DNA of 64,000 bases from Burkholderia sp. 4M9327F10 (GTDB lineage Bacteria; Pseudomonadota; Gammaproteobacteria; Burkholderiales; Burkholderiaceae): contig NZ_SCNV01000004.1 of the NCBI RefSeq assembly GCF_005503145.1, positions 186,001-250,000 on the forward strand. The letters run 5' to 3'. Below are positions 55,084-63,597 of this stretch, in pieces; the first letter of the stretch is position 1; each line of letters begins with the position of its first letter. The position numbers and the translations under genes were made by a program. Under the pieces are notes generated by a model. The model saw nothing but the letters and a program-made list of their open reading frames with translations, made no database searches and had not been told where the DNA came from.

Positions 55084-57954
55084 ATGACGGCTGGCGTCGG
55101 TTTTCCATTAGCTCTGTGTCTGCTTATCGCCTGTTTGCTGATGATGCTGAGCCGCGAGCGGCGTCGCCGGGTTCGGGCTGAACAGGAACGGGCCCTTGAA
55201 CGGGATTTCCACGCAAGCTTGCTGGATATGCTGCCGTTTCCGGTCAGTCTCGGCGATGAGCAGGACCGCTACATTCACGTCAACGCGGCCATGGGGCGCT
55301 TGTTCGGCCTTGCTCCGGAGCAGATGCTAGGCAGGACGCAGCAGGAGTGCCTGAGCATCTCAGCGAGCAAAGGCTCTCTGGTCCCTGATACTGGGAGCCT
55401 GCGCCAGCGCAACGCGCAGTACGGCGGGATTCGCATTGACTTCACTGGCTCGGACGGGGTCGTGCACAACGGATTGCACTGGCACCAGCCGTTCGCAGGG
55501 CGGCCGGGCCGCAACGGTGGGGTGATTGGCGCCGTCATCGATATCACCGATGCAATCGAGGCGCAGCGGCAGGCACAGGAGGCGAGAAGCAGGCTCGACG
55601 AGGTCACCCGCAGTCTCCCCGCGATTGTCTTTCAGATGCATCAGGCTGCAGACGGGACACTGCATTACCCCTATCTGGGCGGGAACCTTGGAATGTTGCC
55701 GGACGCCACGTTGGCATTGCTCGGACCGGAACATACGCGGATCGATGAGTACATCTGCAAAGATGATGTCCATGCGGTGACCTCTGCAATCGCCGAGTCC
55801 GCGCGTACCCTGCAGCCGCTTGCAGCAGAATTTCGCCTGAGCAATTCGGATGGGCACTGGCTGCGGGTCCACGCGGTGCCGCGCCATGAGACGGACGGTA
55901 GTGTCCTGTGGAATGGCTACTGGATCGACGTCACGGACGAACGGAGAAGACGGGACGAACTTGCCGCGGCGCGCGACGAGGCCGAGGCAGCCGGCCTTGC
56001 CAAGGAGCGTTTTCTTGCCTTGATGAGCCACGAAATTCGAACGCCGATGAGCGGTGTGCTAGGCCTGATAGAGATTCTCGCGCAGGATGACCTGCATGGC
56101 AGGCAGATGGCGACGGTCGGCATGATCCACGACTCGGCGAAAGCGCTCCTGCAGATTCTTGACGATATTCTCGATTATTCAAAGATTCAGGCCGGCAAGC
56201 TGCACATCGAAGACGAGCCGTTCGATCTCCGCGACGTCTGCGATCTGACCTTGGGGCTTCTGGCCAACAAGGCACACGGCAAGGGGCTCGTGTTGCGCTG
56301 CGCGATTGGGGCGGATGTTGCGGCCCGGTTGCGGGGAGATGGCGCGCGTCTGCGCCAGATACTGCTCAACATTGTCGGTAACGCGATCAAGTTCACGCAG
56401 CGCGGATCGGTGTCCCTGGCTGCGCGTGTCGAGGCGGATTTCGGCGATCGCCAGAGCGTCGCCATTTCGATCCGCGATACGGGCATCGGAATCGATGCAG
56501 ACGCCGCGCGCACGCTCTTCTCGCCATTCGTCCAGGCCGATACGTCGACCGCCAGCCGTTTTGGCGGAACGGGACTGGGCCTTGCGATTTGCCGTGCCCT
56601 GGCGACCCGGATGGGCGGCACGCTCGAGCTGGCCAGCGAACCGGGTCAAGGTACGACGGTGACTCTTTGCCTGACCCTGGCGGTTGAGAGCCGCGAACCG
56701 GAAGATCGTCTCCTCGCGGGTGTGCGTGCGGCCGTGCTGATGCCCGAAGCGTCGCCGGTTCGAGATGTGCGCGATGGACTACTGGCATTGGGTATTCATC
56801 CACTGATGGCAGATCCGGCGAACGAGCGCGAGCTCGCCAATGCGTGCGACATCGCGCTGCTTGAGGAAGGCGCGTTCTGGCCACCTTTGTTGCGCAACGT
56901 CCCATCTGTTTGCGTTACGGAACGGCCAATCGCCACCGGCTACGAGCTAAGGAACGAGCACGTGTCCGTTAGCATCAATCCGCTTTCCGTACGCGCACTA
57001 CGCTTCGCCTGCCGGGCTGCGTTGGGCCATCCGGCGCATGATGGCCGCACCGGCGATGCGGTGCAAGGCCAATCCGCCGGAGCGCTGCGCACACCTGAGC
57101 AGGCAGAGGCCGATCAAGCGCTCGTTCTCGTAGCCGAAGACAATTTGATCAACCGGACCCTGATCGAGGGGCAGTTGCAGGCATTGGGCTGTACATGTGT
57201 CGCAGTCGCAGACGGCATGCAGGCTTTGGCGGCGTACAGAAAAAATCAATACGCAATCCTGATTACTGATTTCAATATGCCGGGAATGGACGGATACGGT
57301 CTGGCGCAGGCAATCCGCGGCATCGAACGTACGGACGCTGGCCGGGGCCACTTGCCGATTGTCGGAGTCACCGCCGGCACGCAAGAGGCGGAGTATCGCC
57401 GCGGACTTGATGCGGGCATGGACGACTGGCTACGCAAGCCCGTGCAACTGGAAACGTTGGGGTCGTGCCTGAAGAAGTGGGCGCCTGGTTGCCTGCCAGT
57501 TGATACGAGGGCTGCCGCGCTTGGCGCGGGAGCCGGAGCCGACCCGCGCCGCGATCATGCGCCAGAGCGGGCCCACGCCACTGCTGGCGAATTGCCGCGG
57601 CTCGATGTGGCGACGCTCAGAGGCATGGCCGGTTCGGAAGAAGCCCTTCATAACATGCTCACGGCTTTCACAGAAAGCGTTGCTGGTGAAATCGGTGAGC
57701 TACGTGTTCTGCTTGACGCTGGGAACACGGAGGCGCTGCGGCGCTGGACCCACAAGATGACAGGCTCGGCGCTGGCGTTGCAATACGAGCCGCTTCTCTC
57801 GGCTCTGTCTGAGTTCAGGACGGTGCTCACGGAGGACCAAAGGCCAGCCGTTCAGCAGGCAGGGGAGGGGTTGATCGAGAGGCTCGATAGCATCGCCCAT
57901 GTCATGGCGCAGTCAATCAGTTGGCATCTCGCGCCCGACAACCGAGCGCGCTGA
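55084..57954 (+). CDS. hybrid histidine kinase with PAS, REC and Hpt domains
   Basis: 956 residues from ATG 55084 (GGAG 8 bases upstream; a GTG at 55075 is alternative). One N-terminal helix (MTAGVGFPLALCLLIACLLM) and no periplasmic domain; PAS (~45-155), a second PAS-like domain (~175-290), HisKA with SHEIRTPMSGVLGLIEIL (His ~314), HATPase (LLNIVGNAIKFTQRG, DTGIGID, GTGLGLAI), a degenerate receiver-like segment, REC with the acceptor in LITDFNMPGMDGYG (~727), and C-terminal Hpt (RRWTHKMTGSALAL, His ~888). No response regulator follows; it may feed the RcsB-like regulator next door. Confidence 0.92.
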   Translation: MTAGVGFPLALCLLIACLLMMLSRERRRRVRAEQERALERDFHASLLDMLPFPVSLGDEQDRYIHVNAAMGRLFGLAPEQMLGRTQQECLSISASKGSLVPDTGSLRQRNAQYGGIRIDFTGSDGVVHNGLHWHQPFAGRPGRNGGVIGAVIDITDAIEAQRQAQEARSRLDEVTRSLPAIVFQMHQAADGTLHYPYLGGNLGMLPDATLALLGPEHTRIDEYICKDDVHAVTSAIAESARTLQPLAAEFRLSNSDGHWLRVHAVPRHETDGSVLWNGYWIDVTDERRRRDELAAARDEAEAAGLAKERFLALMSHEIRTPMSGVLGLIEILAQDDLHGRQMATVGMIHDSAKALLQILDDILDYSKIQAGKLHIEDEPFDLRDVCDLTLGLLANKAHGKGLVLRCAIGADVAARLRGDGARLRQILLNIVGNAIKFTQRGSVSLAARVEADFGDRQSVAISIRDTGIGIDADAARTLFSPFVQADTSTASRFGGTGLGLAICRALATRMGGTLELASEPGQGTTVTLCLTLAVESREPEDRLLAGVRAAVLMPEASPVRDVRDGLLALGIHPLMADPANERELANACDIALLEEGAFWPPLLRNVPSVCVTERPIATGYELRNEHVSVSINPLSVRALRFACRAALGHPAHDGRTGDAVQGQSAGALRTPEQAEADQALVLVAEDNLINRTLIEGQLQALGCTCVAVADGMQALAAYRKNQYAILITDFNMPGMDGYGLAQAIRGIERTDAGRGHLPIVGVTAGTQEAEYRRGLDAGMDDWLRKPVQLETLGSCLKKWAPGCLPVDTRAAALGAGAGADPRRDHAPERAHATAGELPRLDVATLRGMAGSEEALHNMLTAFTESVAGEIGELRVLLDAGNTEALRRWTHKMTGSALALQYEPLLSALSEFRTVLTEDQRPAVQQAGEGLIERLDSIAHVMAQSISWHLAPDNRAR

Positions 57955-58095
57955 CTCACTTGCCCCCCGCTGTGGGTGGTCTCCTTTCCAGCCGGCTTTG
58001 GCTCAATACAAGGCGACGGCGTTCGCGCAAGGCGGCGCCGGAAAATACGACGCGCTGCCCGTTGCGCCAGCGCCGAACCATTGGAGAGGTCGGAC

Positions 58096-59268
58096 ATGGG
58101 GGTTCTGAGCGGCATACGCGTGCTGGAATTCGAAGCAATCGGGCCGGGACCGTTCGGCGCCATGTTGCTGGCGGATATGGGCGCTGACGTCATGCGGGTC
58201 GATCGCCCGCTGGCAGCGGACGATCTTGGCCCGAAGACGAACGGGCAGCGCGTGGATGTGACGGGGCGTGGAAGGCGCTCCGTGACGCTTGATCTAAAGC
58301 ATCCTGGAGCAGCTGAAGCCGCGCTGGAGTTGATGGCGCGCGCCGACGTCGTAATCGAAGGCTTTCGGCCCGGCACGATGGAGCGGCTTGGCCTCGCACC
58401 GGAGGCCGCCTTCGCACGCAACCCTCGCCTCGTCTACGGTCGTATGACTGGCTGGGGGCAGACGGGGCCGCTCGCCGCATGTGCCGGGCACGATCTGAAT
58501 TACGTGGCCTTGTCGGGTGTCCTTTCCGGTATTGGCCGGGCCGGCGCGGCGCCGGTGCCACCGTTGAATCTGGTCGGCGATTATGGCGGGGGCGGCATGC
58601 TCCTCGCGCTAGGCGTGCTCGCGGCCTTGCTGAACGTGCAGCGCGGTGGACCCGGCCAGGTCGTCGACGCGGCGATGATCGAGGGCGCGGCGCAACTGGG
58701 GGCGGTGGTGTGGGGTCTGCTCGCCTCAGGCAACTGGCGCGAACAGCGCGAGAGCAACCTGCTCGACGGCGGTACACCCTGGTACGACAGCTACCGTACC
58801 CGCGACGGTCAATACATGGCAGTGGCCGCGGTCGAGGGGCGCTTTTACGCGGAATTGCTCGAGAAACTCGGCCTCACGAGTGCGGGTTTGCCGAAGCAGC
58901 ACGACCGCAGCGGCTGGCCTGTTATTCGCGAACGCTTTGCTGCCGTTTTCCTGACTCGTACACGCGACGAGTGGTGTGCGGTTTTCGAAGGCAGCGACGC
59001 CTGCGTGGCGCCCGTGCTCGGTTTTTCCGAAGCGCCTCGTCATCCGCATCATCGCGCACGCGGCAGCTTTGTCGAGGTGTCCGGTGTCGTGCAACCCGCG
59101 CCGGCGCCGCGCTTCTCGGCAACTCCATCGTCAGTTCGGAGTGCCGCGCCGCAGCGTGGCGAGCACGGCCTGGCCGCGCTGCGGGACTGGGGCTTTGACG
59201 AGGCAGCCGTTGCGAAGCTGCGTGAGCGTGGTCTAGGTTACCTGCCTTCGACTGCAGACCCGATCTAG
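58096..59268 (+). CDS. alpha-methylacyl-CoA racemase (CaiB/BaiF family)
   Basis: 390 residues from MGVLSGIRVLEFEAIGPGPF with GAGAGG upstream. It reads closely to mycobacterial MCR: GADVMRVDRP, DVVIEGFRPGTMERLGLAPE, YGRMTGWGQTGPLAACAGHD, PPLNLVGDYGGGGML, LLDGGTPWYDSY. The catalytic His (His132 in AGHDLNY) and Asp (Asp162 in GDYGGG) are present. The enzyme epimerises (2R)- and (2S)-methylacyl-CoA so that a stereospecific acyl-CoA oxidase or dehydrogenase can act. It is followed by etfBA with 57- and 10-base gaps, an operon. Confidence 0.92.
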   Translation: MGVLSGIRVLEFEAIGPGPFGAMLLADMGADVMRVDRPLAADDLGPKTNGQRVDVTGRGRRSVTLDLKHPGAAEAALELMARADVVIEGFRPGTMERLGLAPEAAFARNPRLVYGRMTGWGQTGPLAACAGHDLNYVALSGVLSGIGRAGAAPVPPLNLVGDYGGGGMLLALGVLAALLNVQRGGPGQVVDAAMIEGAAQLGAVVWGLLASGNWREQRESNLLDGGTPWYDSYRTRDGQYMAVAAVEGRFYAELLEKLGLTSAGLPKQHDRSGWPVIRERFAAVFLTRTRDEWCAVFEGSDACVAPVLGFSEAPRHPHHRARGSFVEVSGVVQPAPAPRFSATPSSVRSAAPQRGEHGLAALRDWGFDEAAVAKLRERGLGYLPSTADPI

Positions 59269-59325
59269 CGGGATCTGACAAAATCAGCTACAGCCAAACC
59301 ACGGCAAAACGACAGGAGACAGGAC

Positions 59326-60075
59326 GTGAAGATAATGGTTGCGGTCAAACGCGTGGTTGACTTTAACGTGAAGGTTCGCGTCAAGTCTGACGGCACCGGC
59401 ATGGATCTCGCGAACGTCAAGATGAGCATTAACCCGTTCGACGAAATCGCCGTTGAGGAAGCGGTGCGTCTGAAGGAGAAGGGCGCGGCGAGCGAAGTGA
59501 TCGCGGTGTCCTGTGGCACTGCGGCATGTCAGGAGACGTTGCGCGCCGCACTGGCAATCGGCGCGGACCGCGCTATCCTGGTTCAAACCGAAGCCGAACT
59601 GCAACCGCTCGCAGTGGCAAAACTCCTCAAGGCGCTGATGGACAGGGAAGCGCCGCAACTCGTCATTCTCGGCAAGCAGGCGATCGACAACGACTGCAAC
59701 CAGACTGGGCAGATGCTGGCCGCGCTGGTGGGTCGCCCGCAGGCAACCTTCGCCAGCAAGCTCGAACCCGGTGACGGCACTCTGGAGGTTACACGCGAGA
59801 TTGACGGTGGCCTCGAGACGATCCGGCTGGTACTACCCGCAATCGTCACCACGGATCTGCGCCTGAACGAGCCGCGCTATGCGACGTTGCCCAACATCAT
59901 GAAAGCGAAGAAAAAGCCGCTTGATACGTTCACGCCCGAACAACTGGGTGTGGACGTCGCGCCGCGCCTCATTACACTCGGTACCGCCGAGCCCGCCAGA
60001 CGCGACAGCGGCGTGAAAGTGCCCGATGTGGCGACACTCGTCGCCAGGCTGAAGAACGAAGCCAAAGTGATCTGA
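59326..60075 (+). CDS. etfB: electron transfer flavoprotein beta subunit
   Basis: 249 residues. [40 protein letters not shown] and the signature [21 protein letters not shown] are classic EtfB; AMP binding and the recognition loop for acyl-CoA dehydrogenases ([20 protein letters not shown]) are present. It carries electrons from acyl-CoA dehydrogenase to ETF:quinone oxidoreductase. The RBS GACAGGAGAC is strong and the start is clear. Confidence 0.97.
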   Translation: MKIMVAVKRVVDFNVKVRVKSDGTGMDLANVKMSINPFDEIAVEEAVRLKEKGAASEVIAVSCGTAACQETLRAALAIGADRAILVQTEAELQPLAVAKLLKALMDREAPQLVILGKQAIDNDCNQTGQMLAALVGRPQATFASKLEPGDGTLEVTREIDGGLETIRLVLPAIVTTDLRLNEPRYATLPNIMKAKKKPLDTFTPEQLGVDVAPRLITLGTAEPARRDSGVKVPDVATLVARLKNEAKVI

Positions 60076-60085
60076 GGAGACAGCA

Positions 60086-61030
60086 ATGACTACACCTGTT
60101 CATGCATTGGTGGTGGCGGAGCACGACCATGTCTCCATCAGGAGCGCGACCCTCGCCGCTGTCACCGCGGCACGGCAATGTGGCGGCGACGTGCATGTCC
60201 TGATCGCCGGGCACAACGCCGGCGGTGCGGCGCAGGCCGCTGCGCGAGTCGCCGGCGTCTCGCGCGTGCTGCTCGCGGATGCGGCACAACTTGCCCATGG
60301 TCTCGCGGAGAATCTTGCCGCGCAGGTACTGGCGCTCACACGGGGGTACACTCATATCGTGTTCCCGGCAACCAGCATGGGCAAGAACGTCGCGCCGCGC
60401 GTAGCCGCAATGCTGGATGTGGCACAGGTCTCGGATCTCGTTCGGGTCGTCGCTGCGGACACGTTCGAGCGGCCCATCTATGCGGGCAATGCCGTCGTCA
60501 CGGTGCGGAGCCAAGACCCTGTGAAAGTGCTGACGGTGCGTGTCACCGGGTTCGAGAGCGCATTGGCCGAGGGCGGGGCGGCGGACATCGAAAAGGTGGC
60601 CACTGTTGCGGATAGCGGCTTGTCGACGTTCGTCGAGCGCGTGATTGCGAAGAGCGAGCGGCCCGAGCTCGGCGACGCCCGGATCGTGGTCAGCGGTGGA
60701 CGGGCGCTTGGCAGCAGCGACAGGTTCTCCGAGGTGCTCACTCCGCTCGCCGACAAGCTCGGTGCAGCATTGGGCGCGAGCCGCGCGGCAGTGGATGCAG
60801 GCTTCGCTCCCAACGACTGGCAGGTCGGGCAGACGGGCAAGATCGTTGCGCCACAACTGTACGTCGCCTGCGGTATTTCGGGCGCGATTCAACATCTGGC
60901 CGGCATGAAGGATTCCAAGGTGATCGTGGCAATCAACAAGGATCCGGAGGCGCCTATCTTCAGTATTGCTGACTACGGGCTCGAGGCTGATCTCTTTACC
61001 GCCGTCCCGGAACTGGTGAAGGCTATCTGA
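60086..61030 (+). CDS. etfA: electron transfer flavoprotein alpha subunit
   Basis: 314 residues. N-terminal VVAEHDHVSIRSATLAAVTA, then the C-terminal FAD-binding domain: VVSGGRALGSSDRF, DAGFAPNDWQVGQTGKIVAP, LYVACGISGAIQHLAGMKDS and PIFSIADYGLEADLF. It pairs with EtfB 10 bases upstream. Whether it is dedicated to the local LCAD-like dehydrogenase or is a second general ETF cannot be told here. Confidence 0.97.
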   Translation: MTTPVHALVVAEHDHVSIRSATLAAVTAARQCGGDVHVLIAGHNAGGAAQAAARVAGVSRVLLADAAQLAHGLAENLAAQVLALTRGYTHIVFPATSMGKNVAPRVAAMLDVAQVSDLVRVVAADTFERPIYAGNAVVTVRSQDPVKVLTVRVTGFESALAEGGAADIEKVATVADSGLSTFVERVIAKSERPELGDARIVVSGGRALGSSDRFSEVLTPLADKLGAALGASRAAVDAGFAPNDWQVGQTGKIVAPQLYVACGISGAIQHLAGMKDSKVIVAINKDPEAPIFSIADYGLEADLFTAVPELVKAI

Positions 61031-61089
61031 GGCCAGCTGCTACAGCATAAAGCCTCATTTGCATGTGGCGGTGGGTTTGCGAACGGGGT

Positions 61090-61113
61090 GGCCCGCGACG
61101 GGCGTCGCGGGCC
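61090..61113. terminator. hairpin between convergent etfA and aldehyde dehydrogenase
   Basis: GGCCCGCGAC (61090-61099) and GTCGCGGGCC (61104-61113) form a perfect 10-bp stem with a 4-base loop, TT next. It sits between the converging stop codons of etfA (61030) and the aldehyde dehydrogenase gene (61125) and can serve both. Confidence 0.65.
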
Positions 61114-61124
61114 TTCGCCTTGCA

Positions 61125-62546
61125 TCAACCGGTCACCGATTTGCATTCCAGAAATTCAGCGAGACCTTCGACACCATACTCCCGCCCATTGCCCGAGGCC
61201 TTATAGCCACCAAAGGGCACGGTGATATCGAGCATCGCGCCATTGATTCGCACCGAGCCAACCCGCAAGCGTGCCGCTATCCTGCGGGCCCGCTCGGGGT
61301 TGCTCGAAGCGATATAGCCGGCTAGACCGTATTCGGTGTCGTTAGCGATCGCGATGGCGTGTTCTTCGCTGTCGTACGCGATCATGACCAGCACCGGCCC
61401 GAAAATTTCCTCACGGGCAATCGCCATGTTGTTGCTCACGTCGGCGAAGATCGTCGGTCTTGCATAGAAACCACGTTCGAGTCCCGCGGGGCGGCCCGGG
61501 CCACCGGCCACCACGCGCGCGCCCTCCTCGATGCCGAGGCGGATCATGCGCTGTACCTTCTCATACTGATTGCGGTTGGAGATAGGCCCCATCCTGGTCG
61601 CCGGATCGGCCGGGTCGCCTACGACTACCGCATTGGCAACCTGTGCGGCAATGGCCACCGCCTCCTCGTAGCAACTCCTTGGCACCAGCATCCGCGTGGG
61701 CGCTACGCAGGTCTGCCCCGAGTTGGCCATGCACTGCGCCACGCCGCTCGCCACTGCTGCTTGCAGATCGGTGTCATCGAGAATCAGCAACGGCGATTTG
61801 CCACCCAGTTCCTGAGCGACCCGCTTGACGGTGGGTGCGGCGGCTGTGGCCACGGCCACGCCGGCGCGCGTCGAACCGGTGATCGACACCATGTCCACGC
61901 CGCGATGCGAGGCGAGCGCTTCGCCGACGATCTGTCCTTCGCCATAGATCATGTTGAACACGCCGGCTGGGGTACCCGCCTCGTGCATGATTTCAGCAAA
62001 GATATAAGCGTCCAGCGGGGCAATCTCCGATGGCTTGAGCACCACCGTACAGCCCGCCGCGAGCGCGGGCGCCACCTTGGCGGCAATCTGGTTCAACGGC
62101 CAGTTCCACGGCGTGATCAAAGCGGCTACACCGATCGCTTCGCGCCGCACATAGCTCTTGCCGTGCGTGCTCTCGAATTCGAAATGGCGCAAGGTTTCGA
62201 GTGAGGCCTGCAGTTGCGCCAGCCCGATTGGCGCCTGCAGCGCCTTGCACAGCGAGACGGGTGCACCGATCTCGTCACGCACCGCCTCGGCGAGTTCGTC
62301 GAGCCGTGCGCGGTATCGTTCGATCACGCGTTCGAGCAGCGCGATGCGCTCTTCGCGGCTCGACTCTGACCATGCCGGAAAAGCGGCCCGCGCGGCGCCG
62401 ACCGCGCGGTCTACATCGGCCGCCGTGCCCATGGCCAGTTTGCCGGCGGGCGTCTCGGTGACGGGATCGATCCTGTCCATCAGCGTGCTGCCGGAGCACG
62501 GTTCGACCCATTGGCCGTTGATATAAAAAGCGTTCAGCATTTTCAT
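61125..62546 (-). CDS. NAD(P)-dependent aldehyde dehydrogenase
   Basis: 473 residues from MKMLNAFYINGQWVEPCSGS with GGGAGGA upstream. PWNWPLNQIAAKVAPALAAG, GSTRAGVAVATAAAPTVKRV, the catalytic Glu in AQELGGKSPLLIL and the nucleophile Cys in ANSGQTCVAPTRML are intact, so it should be active. It oxidises an aldehyde to an acid. It lies 40 bases after the dioxygenase gene, so it probably removes that enzyme's aldehyde product. Confidence 0.93.
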   Translation of the reverse strand: MKMLNAFYINGQWVEPCSGSTLMDRIDPVTETPAGKLAMGTAADVDRAVGAARAAFPAWSESSREERIALLERVIERYRARLDELAEAVRDEIGAPVSLCKALQAPIGLAQLQASLETLRHFEFESTHGKSYVRREAIGVAALITPWNWPLNQIAAKVAPALAAGCTVVLKPSEIAPLDAYIFAEIMHEAGTPAGVFNMIYGEGQIVGEALASHRGVDMVSITGSTRAGVAVATAAAPTVKRVAQELGGKSPLLILDDTDLQAAVASGVAQCMANSGQTCVAPTRMLVPRSCYEEAVAIAAQVANAVVVGDPADPATRMGPISNRNQYEKVQRMIRLGIEEGARVVAGGPGRPAGLERGFYARPTIFADVSNNMAIAREEIFGPVLVMIAYDSEEHAIAIANDTEYGLAGYIASSNPERARRIAARLRVGSVRINGAMLDITVPFGGYKASGNGREYGVEGLAEFLECKSVTG

Positions 62547-62586
62547 GGTGTTCCTCCCGGGTTTGCCCCGCGTATGGATTGCGGAC

Positions 62587-63501
62587 TCAGACCGGACGAT
62601 CGCCGATCACGGTGGCGCGCATCATATGGCGCGCGGCCGGGAAGTAGTCCTGTACAGCGTAGTGCTGGCACGAACGGTTATCCCAGAAGGCGATCGTGTT
62701 CGGTTCCCATTTCAGCCGCACCTGGTACTCCGGCGCCTGAGCCTGACGGAACAGGTATTGCAGCAGTTCCATTTCCGCCAGCTTGTAGTCGAAGCCGATG
62801 CGGTATTGCTGCACGGTCTTGTGCCCGTAGTTCGCCAGATACGTGGTGAATGCCTCATTGACGTAAAGGATCTTTTCGCCCGTCTCAGGATGAGTGCGCA
62901 CAACCGGATGAACGGCAGGCGGGAATTTCTCGCGCATCGCATCGTGCTGGTCTTCCGGAATGACGATGCCGAAGAGCGGCAGGAAATCGTGGACCGCCTT
63001 GAGACCTTCGAGCCTCGCTTTCATCTCGTCGGGCAGATTGGCATAAGCCTCCACCATATTGATCCAGATCGTGTCGCCGCCCACTTCGGGGCACTGCACG
63101 CAGCGCAGCATCGATCCCATCGAGGGAATCTGGCGCCACGATACGTCGGAGTGGTAAAGATTTTCGCGACCCCGTTTGGCGTCGTTGCGCCCGAGGATCA
63201 CCAGCTCGGGATGATCTGGATGATGCGGGAAGGTGGGATGCACCTCCAGCTTGCCGAAGCGCTGCGCCACCGCGACATGCTGGGCCGGTGTGATGTCCTG
63301 GTCGCGAAAGAAGAGCACCTTGAACTTCAGGAGTGCGCGGCGCAGCGCGAGATAGGTAGCGTTGTCCAGCGGATCGCGCAGATCGATGCCGCTAATCTGC
63401 GCGCCGATGCTTGGCGTGCACCGCGTCACCTTGAATGGCCAGCTTTCGGTGTCCGCAGCCATGGTTCGGTTGGGGTCAAAGGCAGTAACAGCAGCTTGCA
63501 T
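62587..63501 (-). CDS. TauD/TfdA-family 2-oxoglutarate-dependent dioxygenase
   Basis: 304 residues from MQAAVTAFDPNRTMAADTES with TGGAGACACG upstream; the frame is open to 63564 but this start fits better. Fe ligands: His and Asp in ENLYHSDVSW, distal His in SCQHYAVQDYFP, and the 2-oxoglutarate Arg in RATVIGDRPV. IGAQISGIDLRDPLDNATYL and the HPVVRTHPETGEKILYVNEA region are typical. Known members split taurine, alkylsulfonates, alkyl sulfates or aryloxyacetates, often leaving an aldehyde; the substrate here is unknown. Confidence 0.9.
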   Translation of the reverse strand: MQAAVTAFDPNRTMAADTESWPFKVTRCTPSIGAQISGIDLRDPLDNATYLALRRALLKFKVLFFRDQDITPAQHVAVAQRFGKLEVHPTFPHHPDHPELVILGRNDAKRGRENLYHSDVSWRQIPSMGSMLRCVQCPEVGGDTIWINMVEAYANLPDEMKARLEGLKAVHDFLPLFGIVIPEDQHDAMREKFPPAVHPVVRTHPETGEKILYVNEAFTTYLANYGHKTVQQYRIGFDYKLAEMELLQYLFRQAQAPEYQVRLKWEPNTIAFWDNRSCQHYAVQDYFPAARHMMRATVIGDRPV

Positions 63502-63597
63502 GTCGTGTCTCCAGTATCGGGGGCCGCCGGCCGGCGCGGCGCACCGTCGTCGCGGCAACTGCATAGGGGTGGCACGCGAGAGCGTGCCGGCAATCGC

